Part shown: in pieces, positions 38,771 through 48,238 of the stretch
How positions within the stretch are numbered: position 1 is the first letter of the stretch
Layout: every line of letters begins with the position of its first letter
Source of the DNA: RPQJ01 sp963726665
GTDB taxonomy: Bacteria; Pseudomonadota; Gammaproteobacteria; Steroidobacterales; Steroidobacteraceae
Assembly: GCA_963726665.1 (NCBI GenBank)
Contig: CAVSDW010000012.1
Location: forward strand, 620,001 to 684,000
DNA: 64,000 nucleotides
Direction: 5' to 3'
Position numbers and translations under genes: made by a program
Notes under the pieces: model-generated
What the model saw: the letters and a program-made list of their open reading frames with translations, nothing else
The model's database searches: none
What the model was told of the DNA's origin: nothing

Positions 38771-39484
38771 ATGCCGAGCCCGCTGAACCATCCCGAGATT
38801 CCGGGCGAGTCGCCCGGGGAGCGAGTCCAATTCACGCGCGCCGACCTCGAACGGGGGCCGCGCCACCGCCTGAGCGCCGGCCGGTGGGCCAATGCCGTCC
38901 TCTACCGCTATGAGCGGGACGGGGCTTCCTGGGTGGTCAAGGACTTCTCGTCGAGATCCTTCCTGGTCCGCAACCTGATTGGCCGGCTCCTGATCCGTCG
39001 AGAGTTCGGGTGGCTCCGGCGCGTGGACGGCATTCCGGCTGCGCCGCAGGACGCGTTCCGCGTGGACGCATACGCCCTCGCCTACCGCTTCGTGCCTGGA
39101 ATCAGCCTGCGACTGACCGACCCGGCAACGCTCGCGCCCGGTTTCTTTCCGGCGCTGGAGGACAGCCTCCGGCAGGTGCACGCGCGGGCGCGGATGGCGC
39201 ACCTCGACCTGCGCAACGCGCACAACATCCTGGTGACGGACACGGGCGAGCCTTCGCTGCTCGATTTCCAGTCCTGCCTCGGCACGCGCTGGCTTCCTCC
39301 GCCGCTGCGCCGCTTCGCCGAGCGCATCGACCTCGCGGCCATCTACAAGCACTGGGCCAGGCGCAGTCCCGGCACGATGGGACCGGAGCGCACCGCGGCG
39401 CTCGCTCGCATGAATCGATTGCGCCCGCTGTGGGTGCTCCGCGGGTATATTGGCGCGCGCCGGACCGGCGGGAGCCGGGACTGA
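38771..39484 (+). CDS. Small lipopolysaccharide-kinase-like (WaaP/InaA/RIO-like) kinase
   Basis: 237 residues with a protein-kinase-like fold: a lysine in WVVKDFSSRS, the catalytic loop HLDLRNAHNILV (HxDxxxxN) and the metal-binding LLDFQSC in place of DFG. It is shorter than WaaP but in the same superfamily. It may phosphorylate LPS core sugar or another envelope molecule; the substrate cannot be read. A membrane methyltransferase follows after 39 bp, and the two may act together. Confidence 0.75.
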   Translation: MPSPLNHPEIPGESPGERVQFTRADLERGPRHRLSAGRWANAVLYRYERDGASWVVKDFSSRSFLVRNLIGRLLIRREFGWLRRVDGIPAAPQDAFRVDAYALAYRFVPGISLRLTDPATLAPGFFPALEDSLRQVHARARMAHLDLRNAHNILVTDTGEPSLLDFQSCLGTRWLPPPLRRFAERIDLAAIYKHWARRSPGTMGPERTAALARMNRLRPLWVLRGYIGARRTGGSRD

Positions 39485-39523
39485 CGCGCAGGAACGACCG
39501 CAATACACGCCCGGGAGCAAGAC

Positions 39524-40097
39524 GTGCTCGACGCCATCCACCGACTGTTCAACAACCGCTCGCTGCGCAAGGTCCTGGTCAGGAGCCGCGTGCTGCTCGC
39601 ACTCGCGGTCGTCGCGTGCGTCGTCTGGTACATGGACCCGGCCTGGCTGCTGCCGGGGTTCCTGGTCTCGATGCTGGGCGAAGCCATCCAGCTCTGGTGC
39701 TTCGCCTCGCTGGACAAGGGCCGCACGCTCGCGTGCAACGGGCCCTACGCGATGGTGCGGAACCCGATGTACCTCGGGCGTTACTTCATCGTCGTCGGCG
39801 CGGTGATGCTGCTCGGGCGCTGGTGGCTCGTCGCGCTCTTCACCGTCGTGTACTACTTCTACATGGTGAACCGCGTGAAGCGCGAAGAGGAGTACCTGCG
39901 CGGTGCGCTCGGCGCGCCCTACGAGCGCTACCTGCTCACGGTGAACCGCTTCATGCCCGGCGCTCCCCTGACCCGGAAATCCCATCGCCTTCTGGGACTG
40001 GAAGCTGCTCGCACAGAATCACGGCACCGCAAACCTGGTCGGCACGCTGGCGTTCTGGCTCGCCGTGTACCTGCGCGCCCGCTACGGAGCCGCCTGA
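39524..40097 (+). CDS. Isoprenylcysteine methyltransferase/phospholipid methyltransferase family membrane protein (one frameshift)
   Basis: The family core is NGPYAMVRNPMYLGRYFIV with hydrophobic helices on both sides, then NRVKREEEYL and YERYLLTVNRF. The frame as read would continue to 40180 into the 3' end of hslO with a basic, low-quality tail. One extra base near 39980 explains this: removing it gives PIAFWDWKLLAQNHGT and the membrane-like end GTLAFWLAVYLRARYGAA, stop 40097, 190 residues in all. The substrate is not known. Confidence 0.82.
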
Positions 40098-40104
40098 CGC
40101 GTCG

Positions 40105-41022
40105 TCAGTGCACGCCGCTGCGAGACGCGTCGGGGGCGGGAGTGAAGATCGCGACGGCGTCCACCGCGTCGAAACGATAGCTGCGGCTGCAGAATTCGCA
40201 ACGCACCTCGACCGAGCCGCGCTCGGCGAGGATCGAGTCCACTTCCTCGCGACCGAGCGAACGCAGCATCGTCGCAACCCGCTCGCGCGAGCAGCTGCAG
40301 CGGAAGAAGACCGGCGCGGTCTCGAACATCCGCACGTCATCCTCGGCGAACAGCCTTTTCAGCAGCTCGCGGTCGGTGAGCTCGGCGAGCTCCGCTCCGG
40401 TGACCGTGCCCGCGACGAGCTGCACGCGGTTCCAGGCGTCCTCGATCTCCTCCTCCGACACGCCGCCGGTGCCCGACTCGGTCGCCGAGGTCGGGCGCGA
40501 GGTGACAGGCAGCCGTTGCAGCAGCAGCCCGGCCGTCTGCTCGGCGTCGGCCCGCAACCACAGCCTCGTCGGCAGCTGCTCCGAGCTCTCGAAGTACTCG
40601 CGGAGGCAGTCGCTCATGCGCTCGCCCGTGAGCGGCACCACGCCCTGGTAGCGGCTGGCGATGTCGTCGCCCTCCACCGTGACGGTGAGCGTGCCGTGAC
40701 CCGAGAGTTCCCGCAGGTCGAGCGTCGACGGCGTGCCGCTGAACCGCGCGACGGCGCGCACGGCGAGGCCGTCGCTGCACTCGACCAGCATCAGGCGCAT
40801 GGGTCCGGTGCCCCGCAGCTGCAGCGACAGCCGACCCTCGAACTTGAGCGTCGAGGCGAGCAGCGTCGCCGCCGCAACCGCCTCGCCCAGGCTGTCGCGC
40901 ACCTCCGCCGGATAGTCGTGGTGCTCCATCATGGCGCGCCACGCGGGCCCGAGGTGCACGAGCTGGCCGCGGAATGGATAGCGCTCGAAGACGAAGCGAC
41001 GCAGCGAGTCCGACTGCCGCAT
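40105..41022 (-). CDS. hslO: Redox-regulated chaperone Hsp33
   Basis: About 305 residues. A holding chaperone switched on by oxidation. The zinc/redox cysteines are CSCS and CEFC near the C-terminus, in the C-x-C...C-x-x-C pattern. The N-terminal domain has LKFEGRLSLQLRGTGPM and LSGHGTLTVTVEGDDI. The start ATG 41022 lies 2 bp past the fumarase stop, so it is in the gat-fumarase operon. Confidence 0.96.
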   Translation of the reverse strand: MRQSDSLRRFVFERYPFRGQLVHLGPAWRAMMEHHDYPAEVRDSLGEAVAAATLLASTLKFEGRLSLQLRGTGPMRLMLVECSDGLAVRAVARFSGTPSTLDLRELSGHGTLTVTVEGDDIASRYQGVVPLTGERMSDCLREYFESSEQLPTRLWLRADAEQTAGLLLQRLPVTSRPTSATESGTGGVSEEEIEDAWNRVQLVAGTVTGAELAELTDRELLKRLFAEDDVRMFETAPVFFRCSCSRERVATMLRSLGREEVDSILAERGSVEVRCEFCSRSYRFDAVDAVAIFTPAPDASRSGVH

Positions 41023-41024
41023 CG

Positions 41025-42554
41025 TCAGGCGACGCGCACGGGAATGCCGAGCGTACGGATCTTCTCGGACCACTCCGCGGGCGCGGTGTTGTGCACCGAC
41101 GTGCCGTTGGAGTCCACGGCGACGGTGACCGGCATGTCCTTCACGTCGAACTCGTAGATCGCCTCCATGCCGAGGTCGCCGAAGGCCACCACGCGCGCCG
41201 AACGGATCGCCTTCGAGACGAGGTAGGCGGCGCCACCGACGGCCATGAGATAGGCGGCCTTGTGCTTCCTGATCGCCTCGATCGCGACCGGGCCGCGCTC
41301 GGACTTGCCGATCATCACGATCAGGCCCGTCTTCTCGAGCATCATGTCGGTGAACTTGTCCATGCGCGTCGCGGTCGTCGGACCCGCCGGGCCCACGACC
41401 TCGTCACGGACCGGGTCGACCGGGCCGACGTAGTAGATCGCGCGGTTCGTGAAATCCACGCCCTCGGGCAGTCCCTGGCCGCTCGCGTAGAGGTCGGCGA
41501 TGCGCTTGTGCGCCGCGTCGCGCCCCGTGAGCATGCGGCCGTTCAGGAGCAGCGTCTCGCCCGGCTTCCAGCTCGCAACCTCGGCGCGGGTCAGCGTATC
41601 GAGGTTCACGCGGCGCGAGCCCGCGCCGGCGGTCCAGGTGACTTTCGGCCAGTGCTCGAGCGACGGCGGCTCGAGCACGGCGGGACCCGAGCCGTCGAGC
41701 ACGAAGTGCGCGTGCCGGGTCGCCGCGCAGTTCGGGATCATCGCGACCGGCTTCGACGCCGCGTGCGTCGGGTAGGTGCGGATCTTGACGTCGAGCACGG
41801 TCGTGAGGCCGCCGAGGCCCTGCGCGCCGATGCCGAGCGCGTTGACCTTCTCGTACAGGGAGATGCGCAGCTCCTCGAGCTTGCTCGACGGACCGCGCTC
41901 GAGGAGCTCGTGCATGTCGAGCGGATCCATGAGCGCTTCCTTCGCGAGCAGCATGGCCTTCTCGGCCGTGCCGCCGATGCCGATCCCGAGCATGCCGGGC
42001 GGGCACCAGCCCGCGCCCATGGTCGGCACGGTCTTCAGCACCCATTCCTCGATCGAGTCGCTGGGGTTCAGCATCACGAACTTCGACTTGTTCTCCGAGC
42101 CGCCGCCCTTCGCAGCCACCGTCACTTCGACGGTGTCGCCGGGCACCAGCTCGACGTGGAACACCGCGGGCGTGTTGTCGCGCGTGTTCCTGCGGGCGAA
42201 GGCCGGGTCTTCCACGACCGAGGCGCGCAGCCGGTTGTCGGGGAATTCGTACGCACGGTGCACGCCCTCGTTCACCATCTCGGCGAGGCTGCGCCGGGTG
42301 TCCCAGCGCACGTCCATGCCGACCTTGAGGAACATGTTGACGATGCCCGTGTCCTGGCAGATCGGGCGGCGCCCCTCCGCGCACATCCGGGAATTCGTCA
42401 GGATCTGCGCAATCGCATCCTTCGCCGCCGCGGACTGCTCGCGCTCGTAGGCGCGACCGAGATGCTCGATGTAGTCGACCGGGTGGTAGTACGAGATGAA
42501 CTGCAGCGCGTCGGCGACGCTCTGGACGAAATCGTCATCGCGGATCACGGTCAT
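41025..42554 (-). CDS. Class I fumarate hydratase (4Fe-4S)
   Basis: About 509 residues, the length of FumA/FumB. It interconverts fumarate and malate with an oxygen-sensitive iron-sulfur cluster. Cluster-region cysteines are in RPICQDTGIVN, AGWCPPGMLGIGIGG and NCAATRHAH. The C-terminal beta part has GKSERGPVAIEAI and AVDSNGTSVH. It might also be an L(+)-tartrate dehydratase of the same family, but the fused alpha-beta chain fits fumarase. GAGG lies before ATG 42554. It is between gatB and hslO. Confidence 0.93.
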   Translation of the reverse strand: MTVIRDDDFVQSVADALQFISYYHPVDYIEHLGRAYEREQSAAAKDAIAQILTNSRMCAEGRRPICQDTGIVNMFLKVGMDVRWDTRRSLAEMVNEGVHRAYEFPDNRLRASVVEDPAFARRNTRDNTPAVFHVELVPGDTVEVTVAAKGGGSENKSKFVMLNPSDSIEEWVLKTVPTMGAGWCPPGMLGIGIGGTAEKAMLLAKEALMDPLDMHELLERGPSSKLEELRISLYEKVNALGIGAQGLGGLTTVLDVKIRTYPTHAASKPVAMIPNCAATRHAHFVLDGSGPAVLEPPSLEHWPKVTWTAGAGSRRVNLDTLTRAEVASWKPGETLLLNGRMLTGRDAAHKRIADLYASGQGLPEGVDFTNRAIYYVGPVDPVRDEVVGPAGPTTATRMDKFTDMMLEKTGLIVMIGKSERGPVAIEAIRKHKAAYLMAVGGAAYLVSKAIRSARVVAFGDLGMEAIYEFDVKDMPVTVAVDSNGTSVHNTAPAEWSEKIRTLGIPVRVA

Positions 42555-42565
42555 GGTGCGGCTCC

Positions 42566-44002
42566 TCAGCCGCTGAGCTTGCGCTTCAGCAGCTCGTTCA
42601 ACTGTGCCGGGTTGGCCTTGCCCTGGGTGGCCTTCATCACCTGCCCGACGAAGAAGCCGAACAGCTTGTCCTTGCCCGAGCGGTAGTCGGCGAGCTGCTG
42701 CGGATTCTTCGCCATCACTTCCTCGATGGCCGATTCGATTGCCGAGGTGTCGGTGATCTGCCTCAAGCCCCGGGCGTCGATGATCTCGTCGGCGCCCTTG
42801 CCTTCGGCCCACATCGCCTCGAACACTTCCTTGGCGATCTTGCCGGAAATCGTGTCGTCGCCGATGCGCGCGAGAAGCTGCGCCAGTGCGGGCGCGGCCA
42901 CGCGGCTCTGCCCGACCTCGAGTCCGTCCTTGTTGAGCGCACCGGAGAGTTCGCCCATGACCCAGTTCGCGGCGAGCTTCGGCTGGCCGCCGAGGCCCTG
43001 GACCACGGCCTCGTAGAAGCCGGCGAGTTCGCGGCTCGCGGTGAGCACGCCCGCGTCGTAGGCCGAGAGGCCGTGCTCCGCGACGAAGCGCGCCGCCTTC
43101 TCGTCCGGGAGTTCCGGCAGCGTGGCGCGCACGGACTCGATCAGCGCGTCGTCGATCGCGAGCGGCAGGAGGTCCGGATCGGGGAAGTACCGGTAGTCGT
43201 TCGCCTCTTCCTTCGAGCGCATGGAGCGCGTCTCGCCGCGGTCAGGGTCGTACAGGCGTGTTTCCTGCACCACCTTTCCGCCGCCCTCGATCAGGTCGAC
43301 CTGGCGCTCGACCTCGTAGTTGATGGCGCGCTCGACGAAGCGGAACGAGTTCAGGTTCTTGATCTCCGCGCGCGTGCCGAACTTCGTCTCGCCCTTCGGC
43401 CGCACGGAGACGTTCGCGTCGCAGCGGAACGAGCCTTCCTGCATGTTGCCGTCGCAGATCTCGAGGTAGCGGACGAGCGTGTGGATCTTCTTCATGTACG
43501 CCACGGCTTCCTTTGCCGAGCGCATGTCCGGTTCCGACACGATCTCGAGCAGCGGCGTGCCGGCGCGGTTGAGGTCGATGCCCGAGAGCCCGTGGAAATC
43601 CTCGTGCAACGACTTGCCGGCGTCCTCCTCGAGGTGGGCGCGCGTGATGCCGATGCGCTTCGTGGTGCCGTCCTCGAGCACGACGTCGAGCCAGCCCGAC
43701 TGCACGACCGGCAGCTCGTACTGGCTGATCTGGTAGCCCTTCGGCAGGTCGGGGTAGAAGTAGTTCTTGCGCGCGAAGACCGAGCGGCGCGCTACCGTCG
43801 AACCGGTGGCGAGCCCGAAGCGCACGGCCATGCGCACGGCCTCGAAGTTGAGCACCGGCAGCACGCCGGGGTAGCCGAGGTCGACGAGGTTTGCCTGCGT
43901 GTTCGGCGCCGCGCCGAATGCCGTGGACGAGCCCGAGAAGATCTTGCTCTTCGTCGCAAGCTGGGCGTGGATCTCGAGGCCGATGACGGTTTCCCACTCC
44001 AT
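42566..44002 (-). CDS. gatB: Asp/Glu-tRNA amidotransferase subunit B
   Basis: About 478 residues. It is the tRNA-binding and kinase subunit of the GatCAB complex that makes Gln-tRNA or Asn-tRNA by transamidation. Signatures are VIGLEIHAQLATKSKIFSG, YPDLPKGYQISQYELP, SLHEDFHGLSGIDLNRAGTP and SFRCDANVSVRPKG, with a C-terminal YqeY-like domain (ANWVMGELSGAL onward). ATG 44002 overlaps the gatA stop by one base. Confidence 0.97.
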   Translation of the reverse strand: MEWETVIGLEIHAQLATKSKIFSGSSTAFGAAPNTQANLVDLGYPGVLPVLNFEAVRMAVRFGLATGSTVARRSVFARKNYFYPDLPKGYQISQYELPVVQSGWLDVVLEDGTTKRIGITRAHLEEDAGKSLHEDFHGLSGIDLNRAGTPLLEIVSEPDMRSAKEAVAYMKKIHTLVRYLEICDGNMQEGSFRCDANVSVRPKGETKFGTRAEIKNLNSFRFVERAINYEVERQVDLIEGGGKVVQETRLYDPDRGETRSMRSKEEANDYRYFPDPDLLPLAIDDALIESVRATLPELPDEKAARFVAEHGLSAYDAGVLTASRELAGFYEAVVQGLGGQPKLAANWVMGELSGALNKDGLEVGQSRVAAPALAQLLARIGDDTISGKIAKEVFEAMWAEGKGADEIIDARGLRQITDTSAIESAIEEVMAKNPQQLADYRSGKDKLFGFFVGQVMKATQGKANPAQLNELLKRKLSG

Positions 44003-45475
44003 CACGCGTACTCCGCCGGCAGGCGCCTGTGCCAGTCCGTGAGCGCCTGGTACTGGTGCGAGACCGACAGCAGCAGCGACTCGGCAAAATGCGGGCCGAT
44101 CAGCTGCAGGCCGACGGGAAGGTCGCGCCCGCCCTCCTGGACGAAGCCGCACGGAATCGAGATCGCCGGCAGGCCCGCGAGGTTGGCGCCGATGGTGTAG
44201 ATGTCGTTCAGGTACATCGTGATCGGGTCGCTGGTCTTGGCGCCGAGCTCGAACGCCGGCGTGGGCGAGGTGGGTCCGATCACCACGTCCACGTCCTCGA
44301 AGGCGCGGGCGAAATCCGCCGTGATCACCTGCCGCACCTGCTGCGCCTTGAGGTAGTAGGCGTCGTAGTAGCCGGCCGAAAGCACGTAGGTGCCGGTCAT
44401 GATGCGGCGCTTCACCTCGTCGCCGAAGCCTTCACCGCGCGAGCGCTTGTAGAGGTCGAGCAGGTCGCGCGGCGCCTCGCAGCGGTGACCGAAGCGCACG
44501 CCGTCGAACCGCGACAGGTTCGAGGAGCATTCCGCCGGGGCCACGACGTAGTAGGTCGGCACCGAGAGCGGCAGCGCGGGCAGGCTCACCTCGCGAATCG
44601 TGGCGCCTTCGGCCCTGAGCGCCTCGATGGCGTCCTGCACGAGCTTGCCGACGCGCGGCTCGAGGCCCTTGTCGAAGAATTCCTTGATCACGCCGACCCG
44701 CAGGCCCTTGAGGGGCCGCGAGAGCTCGGCGAGGTAGTCGGGCACGGGTGCATCCACGCTGGTGGAATCGCGCGGGTCGAAGCCCGCCATCGCCGTGAGG
44801 AACAGCGCTGCGTCCTCCGCCGACCGCGTGAGCACCCCGGCCTGGTCGAGGCTCGAGGCGAACGCGATCATTCCGTAGCGCGAGACACGGCCGTAGGTCG
44901 GCTTGAGGCCGGTGAGGTTGGTGAGCGCGGCGGGCTGGCGGATCGAGCCGCCGGTGTCCGTGCCGCTGGCCGCCGGGGCGAGGCAGGCGGCAACCGCCGC
45001 GGCCGAACCGCCGGAGGAGCCACCCGGCACCCGCGTGGGATCCCAGGGGTTGCGCACCGGGCCGATAGAAGCTCGTCTCGTTGGAGGAGCCCATCGCGAA
45101 CTCGTCCATGTTGGTCTTGCCGAGCATCACCGTGCCGGCCGCCTTCCAGCGTGCGACCACCGTGGCGTCGTAGGGCGCGACGAAGTTCGAGAGCATCCGG
45201 GACGAGCAGGTCGTCAGGACGCCGTCAGTGCAGAAGATGTCCTTGTGGGCGATCGGCACGCCGGTGAGCGGACCGCCCTCGCCCCTGGCCAGCACCTCGT
45301 CCGCGGCACGGGCGTCGGCGAGCGCCCGGTCCGCGGTGACCGTCACGAACGCGTTCAGCGCCGGCGCCATGCGCTCGATGCGGCCGAGGAAGTGCAGGGT
45401 CAGGTCGAGGCTGGAGAATCGCCGGGCCCTGAGGCCGGCCGCCAGCTCGGCGACGGTCAGCGTGTGCAGCGACAT
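44002..45475 (-). CDS. gatA: Asp/Glu-tRNA amidotransferase subunit A (one frameshift)
   Basis: The amidase subunit that frees ammonia from glutamine. The catalytic Ser-cisSer-Lys triad is visible: Lys in VPIAHKDIF, Ser in GGSSGGSAAAVAA and Ser in GTDTGGSIRQPA. The first part ends at SNETSFY and the rest continues in another frame from GPVRNPWDPTRVP. Removing one base near 45064 gives SNETSFYGPVRNPW and 490 residues, normal for GatA. GatA is needed in organisms that lack GlnRS or AsnRS. The break is best read as a sequence error. Confidence 0.95.
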
Positions 45476-45484
45476 GGCCGGGCC

Positions 45485-45775
45485 TCAATCGATGACTTTG
45501 GGAACGAGGTACAGGCCGGCCGCCACCGCGGCGGCGTTGCGCTGGTATTTCTCGTGCTGGTCGGCCTCGGTGGCCACATCAGGCCGCAGGCGCTGGACCT
45601 GGTCGGCGAGAGGGTGAGCCATGGGCACGACGCCGCTGGTGTCGGCCGCCGAGAGCTGCTCGACGAAATCGATGATGCTGGAGAGGCTCTGGACGTAAAC
45701 GGGCAACTGCGCCTCGCTGATCTCGAGGCGGGCGAGGTGGGCAATGCCCTCGACCTGGGCGCGCGTCAAACTCAT
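45485..45775 (-). CDS. gatC: Asp/Glu-tRNA amidotransferase subunit C
   Basis: 96 residues, the standard size. MSLTRAQVEGIAHLARLEIS is the family start; it ends with PLADQVQRLRPDV and the short C-terminal tail. It stabilises the GatA-GatB interface. ATG 45775 was chosen over a 15-codon longer frame because the family begins there. First gene of gatC-gatA-gatB-fumarase-hslO, divergent from mreB across 137 bp. Confidence 0.95.
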   Translation of the reverse strand: MSLTRAQVEGIAHLARLEISEAQLPVYVQSLSSIIDFVEQLSAADTSGVVPMAHPLADQVQRLRPDVATEADQHEKYQRNAAAVAAGLYLVPKVID

Positions 45776-45826
45776 GGAAACGCTCGCAGAACCGGAAAAA
45801 ACAGTTGATAAATCATACACGTCGCC

Positions 45827-45855
45827 TTGCCGAAAGTCCTGACAATGGTTAAATT
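45827..45855 (+). promoter_or_regulatory. Candidate sigma-70 promoter of mreB
   Basis: TTGCCG (45827-45832), a 17-bp spacer and TAAATT (45850-45855) have 4 of 6 consensus bases at each box. Transcription would begin near 45862, about 50 nt before the mreB ATG. No Shine-Dalgarno sequence is visible before that ATG. Confidence 0.4.
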
Positions 45856-45858
45856 GTC
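45841..45858. promoter_or_regulatory. Inverted repeat in the gatC-mreB divergent region
   Basis: GACAAT-GGTTAA-ATTGTC is a perfect inverted repeat with 6-bp arms that overlaps the candidate mreB -10 box. It could be a repressor site for one or both divergent operons. No regulator can be named. Confidence 0.4.
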
Positions 45859-45912
45859 CGGATCCCGTGCGAGCCCGTGCGGCCCTCCTCCACTGCCCCC
45901 ACTTCCCCCCAG

Positions 45913-46956
45913 ATGTTCAAGAAACTTCGAGGCTATTTCTCCAACGACCTCTCGATCGACCTTGGCACCGCCAACACGCTGATCTACGTGCGCGGCAAGG
46001 GCATCGTGCTGAATGAGCCCTCCGTGGTCGCGATCCGCGAGGAACCCTCGCGCGGCGGGAAGAAGATCGAGGCCGTCGGGACGGAGGCGAAGAACATGCT
46101 GGGCCGGACGCCCGGCAACATCACCGCCATCCGCCCGCTCAAGGACGGCGTGATCGCGGACTTCACCGTCACCGAGAAGATGCTGCAGTACTTCATCGAG
46201 AAAGTGCACGGCAACCGCCTCATTCGCCCCAGCCCGCGGGTACTGGTGTGCGTGCCCTACGGCTCCACCCAGGTCGAGCGCCGCGCGATCCAGGAGTCGG
46301 CGGAAGGCGCCGGCGCGCGCTGGGTGCGCCTGATCGAGGAACCGATGGCCGCGGCGGTCGGCGCGGGAATGCCCGTGCACGAGGCGCGCGGCTCCATGGT
46401 GCTCGATGTCGGCGGCGGCACCTCGGAAGTGGCGGTCATTTCACTGAACGGCATCGTGTACGCGGCGTCGGTGCGCATCGGCGGCGACCGCTTCGACGAG
46501 GCGATCATCAATTACGTGCGCCGCAACTACGGCATCCTGATCGGCGAGGCGACCGCCGAGCGCATCAAGATCGAGATCGGCTCGGCCTACCCGGGCCAGC
46601 AGGTCCGCGAGATTTCGGTCAGGGGGCGCAACCTCTCCGAGGGCGTGCCACGCAGCTTCACGCTGAACTCGAACGAGATCCTCGAGGCGCTGCAGGAGCC
46701 GCTGCAAGGCATCGTGGGCGCGGTCAAGGCCGCGCTCGAGCAGACCCCGCCGGAACTCGGCTCGGACGTGGCCGATCGCGGCATCGTGCTCACGGGCGGC
46801 GGCGCCCTGCTGCGCGACATCGACAAGCTGCTGATGGAGGAGACGGGCCTGCCGGTCGTGGTGGCCGAGGACCCGCTCACCTGCGTCGCGCGCGGCGGCG
46901 GCAAGATGCTGGAACTGATCGACGAACACGGCCCGGGCCTCTTCGGGCTCGACTGA
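45913..46956 (+). CDS. mreB: Rod shape-determining actin MreB
   Basis: 347 residues, the standard length. A bacterial actin that forms membrane filaments guiding lateral wall synthesis. MFKKLRGYFSNDLSIDLGTA holds the N-terminal amphipathic segment and the phosphate-1 loop; VLDVGGGTSEVAVISL is phosphate 2 and ILTGGGALL-type adenosine motif (IVLTGGGALLRDIDKL) follows. ATG 45913 lacks a clear ribosome-binding site but matches the family start. It heads mreB-mreC-mreD-mrdA-mrdB-mltB-dacA. Confidence 0.98.
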   Translation: MFKKLRGYFSNDLSIDLGTANTLIYVRGKGIVLNEPSVVAIREEPSRGGKKIEAVGTEAKNMLGRTPGNITAIRPLKDGVIADFTVTEKMLQYFIEKVHGNRLIRPSPRVLVCVPYGSTQVERRAIQESAEGAGARWVRLIEEPMAAAVGAGMPVHEARGSMVLDVGGGTSEVAVISLNGIVYAASVRIGGDRFDEAIINYVRRNYGILIGEATAERIKIEIGSAYPGQQVREISVRGRNLSEGVPRSFTLNSNEILEALQEPLQGIVGAVKAALEQTPPELGSDVADRGIVLTGGGALLRDIDKLLMEETGLPVVVAEDPLTCVARGGGKMLELIDEHGPGLFGLD

Positions 46957-46972
46957 TGGGTCCGCGACGCAT

Positions 46973-48238
46973 TTGGTCGAACTGAGCCACGACTCGCGTC
47001 CGATCATCGGACGCGGCCCGCCGCTCGGCGCCACGTTCGTGGCGCTCGCCACCGTTTCGATTGCACTCATGGTGGCCGACGTCCGATACGGCCAGCTCGA
47101 GCAGGTCAGGGGCTGGCTGAATTCGGCCGCCTATCCACTGCAGGTCGCCATCGACTTTCCGTTCCGCGCCTGGAGCTGGATCACCGGCTCGTTCGCCGAC
47201 CGGGAAGAGTTGCAGAAGGAAAACCTCGCGCTCACCGCGCGCCTGCGCCTCGCCGACCTGCAGTTGCAGAAGTTCGCGGTGCTGCAGGAGGAGAACCGGC
47301 GGCTGCGCGAGATGCGCGGCAGTTCCGCGGGCGTCGCCAAGCGCGCGATCGTGGCCTCGATCCTCAACGTGGACCTCGATCCGTTCCGGCATCGCGTACT
47401 CCTCGACCGCGGATCCGCCGACGGCGTCTTCAAGGGACAGGCGGTGCTCGACGCGCAGGGCATCTTCGGCCAGGTCTGGCGCGTCAATGCGCGCACGTCC
47501 GAGGCGATCCTGATCAGCGACGCGGAGCACGCAATCCCGGTGCAATCCAACCGCAGCGGCGTGCGCACGATCGCGGTCGGTACCGGCGACCCGAACCGGC
47601 TGTCGCTGCCGTTCGTCACCGGCGAGTCCGACATCCGCAAGGGCGACCTGCTGCTGTCCACCGGCATGGGTGGCGTGTTTCCGCCAGGCTACCCGGTGGC
47701 GCGCGTCACGAAGGTCGAGCGCTCGGCCAAGGCCACGTTCGCAATTGTCGAGGCGCGGCCGACGGCGGCGCTGGACCGCGATCGCGAGGTACTGCTCGTG
47801 TGGTTCGACGCTCCGGCGCCCGTCGAGGCGCCCGGACCCGAAGCTGCGCAGGCGCCGAAATCCACCGCTGCACCTGCCGTGACGGCGCCCGGATCCGCGC
47901 CGTCGGCAACTGCACCTGCCGGGACGGTCTCTCGACCTTCGCAATCGGGGCCTGCGACGGACCAGGCGACGCCTGGGACGGCTCCAGCGGCAATCTCGCC
48001 TGCGCAGCCGCCGCGCGAAACCACCCGACCGGCCAGCTCGCCCGCCCAGGCGGGGACCGAATCCGCTCCGTCGGCCAGCGCGCCAGCCCAGGCGACGACC
48101 GAAAGCATCCGGCCAGCCAGCGCGCCCGCCTTGGAGACGCCCGCTCCCACGACTTCGACGCCGGAGCCGGCCGGAACGACTGCCGCACCTGCCACGTCGA
48201 CACCGGAGACAACTCCGGCGACCGGAGGCGGACGATGA
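46973..48238 (+). CDS. mreC: Rod shape protein MreC with long Ala/Pro/Thr-rich C-terminal tail
   Basis: 421 residues. A short cytoplasmic start (RGPPLGATFVALATVSIALM membrane helix near residues 15-35), a coiled coil (REELQKENLALTARLRLADL) and the two beta barrels (VDLDPFRHRVLLDRGSADGV, PFVTGESDIRKGDLLLSTGM) make the usual MreC of about 285 residues. About 135 residues of low-complexity Ala/Pro/Thr/Ser sequence follow, which is unusual for MreC. Start TTG 46973 is used because no nearby ATG or GTG fits; it lies 16 bp past mreB. MreC links MreB to PBP2 in the periplasm. It overlaps mreD by ATGA. Confidence 0.94.
   Translation: MVELSHDSRPIIGRGPPLGATFVALATVSIALMVADVRYGQLEQVRGWLNSAAYPLQVAIDFPFRAWSWITGSFADREELQKENLALTARLRLADLQLQKFAVLQEENRRLREMRGSSAGVAKRAIVASILNVDLDPFRHRVLLDRGSADGVFKGQAVLDAQGIFGQVWRVNARTSEAILISDAEHAIPVQSNRSGVRTIAVGTGDPNRLSLPFVTGESDIRKGDLLLSTGMGGVFPPGYPVARVTKVERSAKATFAIVEARPTAALDRDREVLLVWFDAPAPVEAPGPEAAQAPKSTAAPAVTAPGSAPSATAPAGTVSRPSQSGPATDQATPGTAPAAISPAQPPRETTRPASSPAQAGTESAPSASAPAQATTESIRPASAPALETPAPTTSTPEPAGTTAAPATSTPETTPATGGGR

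Noticed and set aside
38748..38786. A 12-codon leader peptide overlapping the start of the WaaP-like kinase
   Set aside because: Too short to support, no ribosome site or regulatory codons are evident, and it could occur by chance.
39960..40180. Basic C-terminal tail of the membrane methyltransferase reaching into hslO
   Set aside because: Another frame gives a membrane-like, family-consistent end with a stop at 40097, so the basic tail is a frameshift product.
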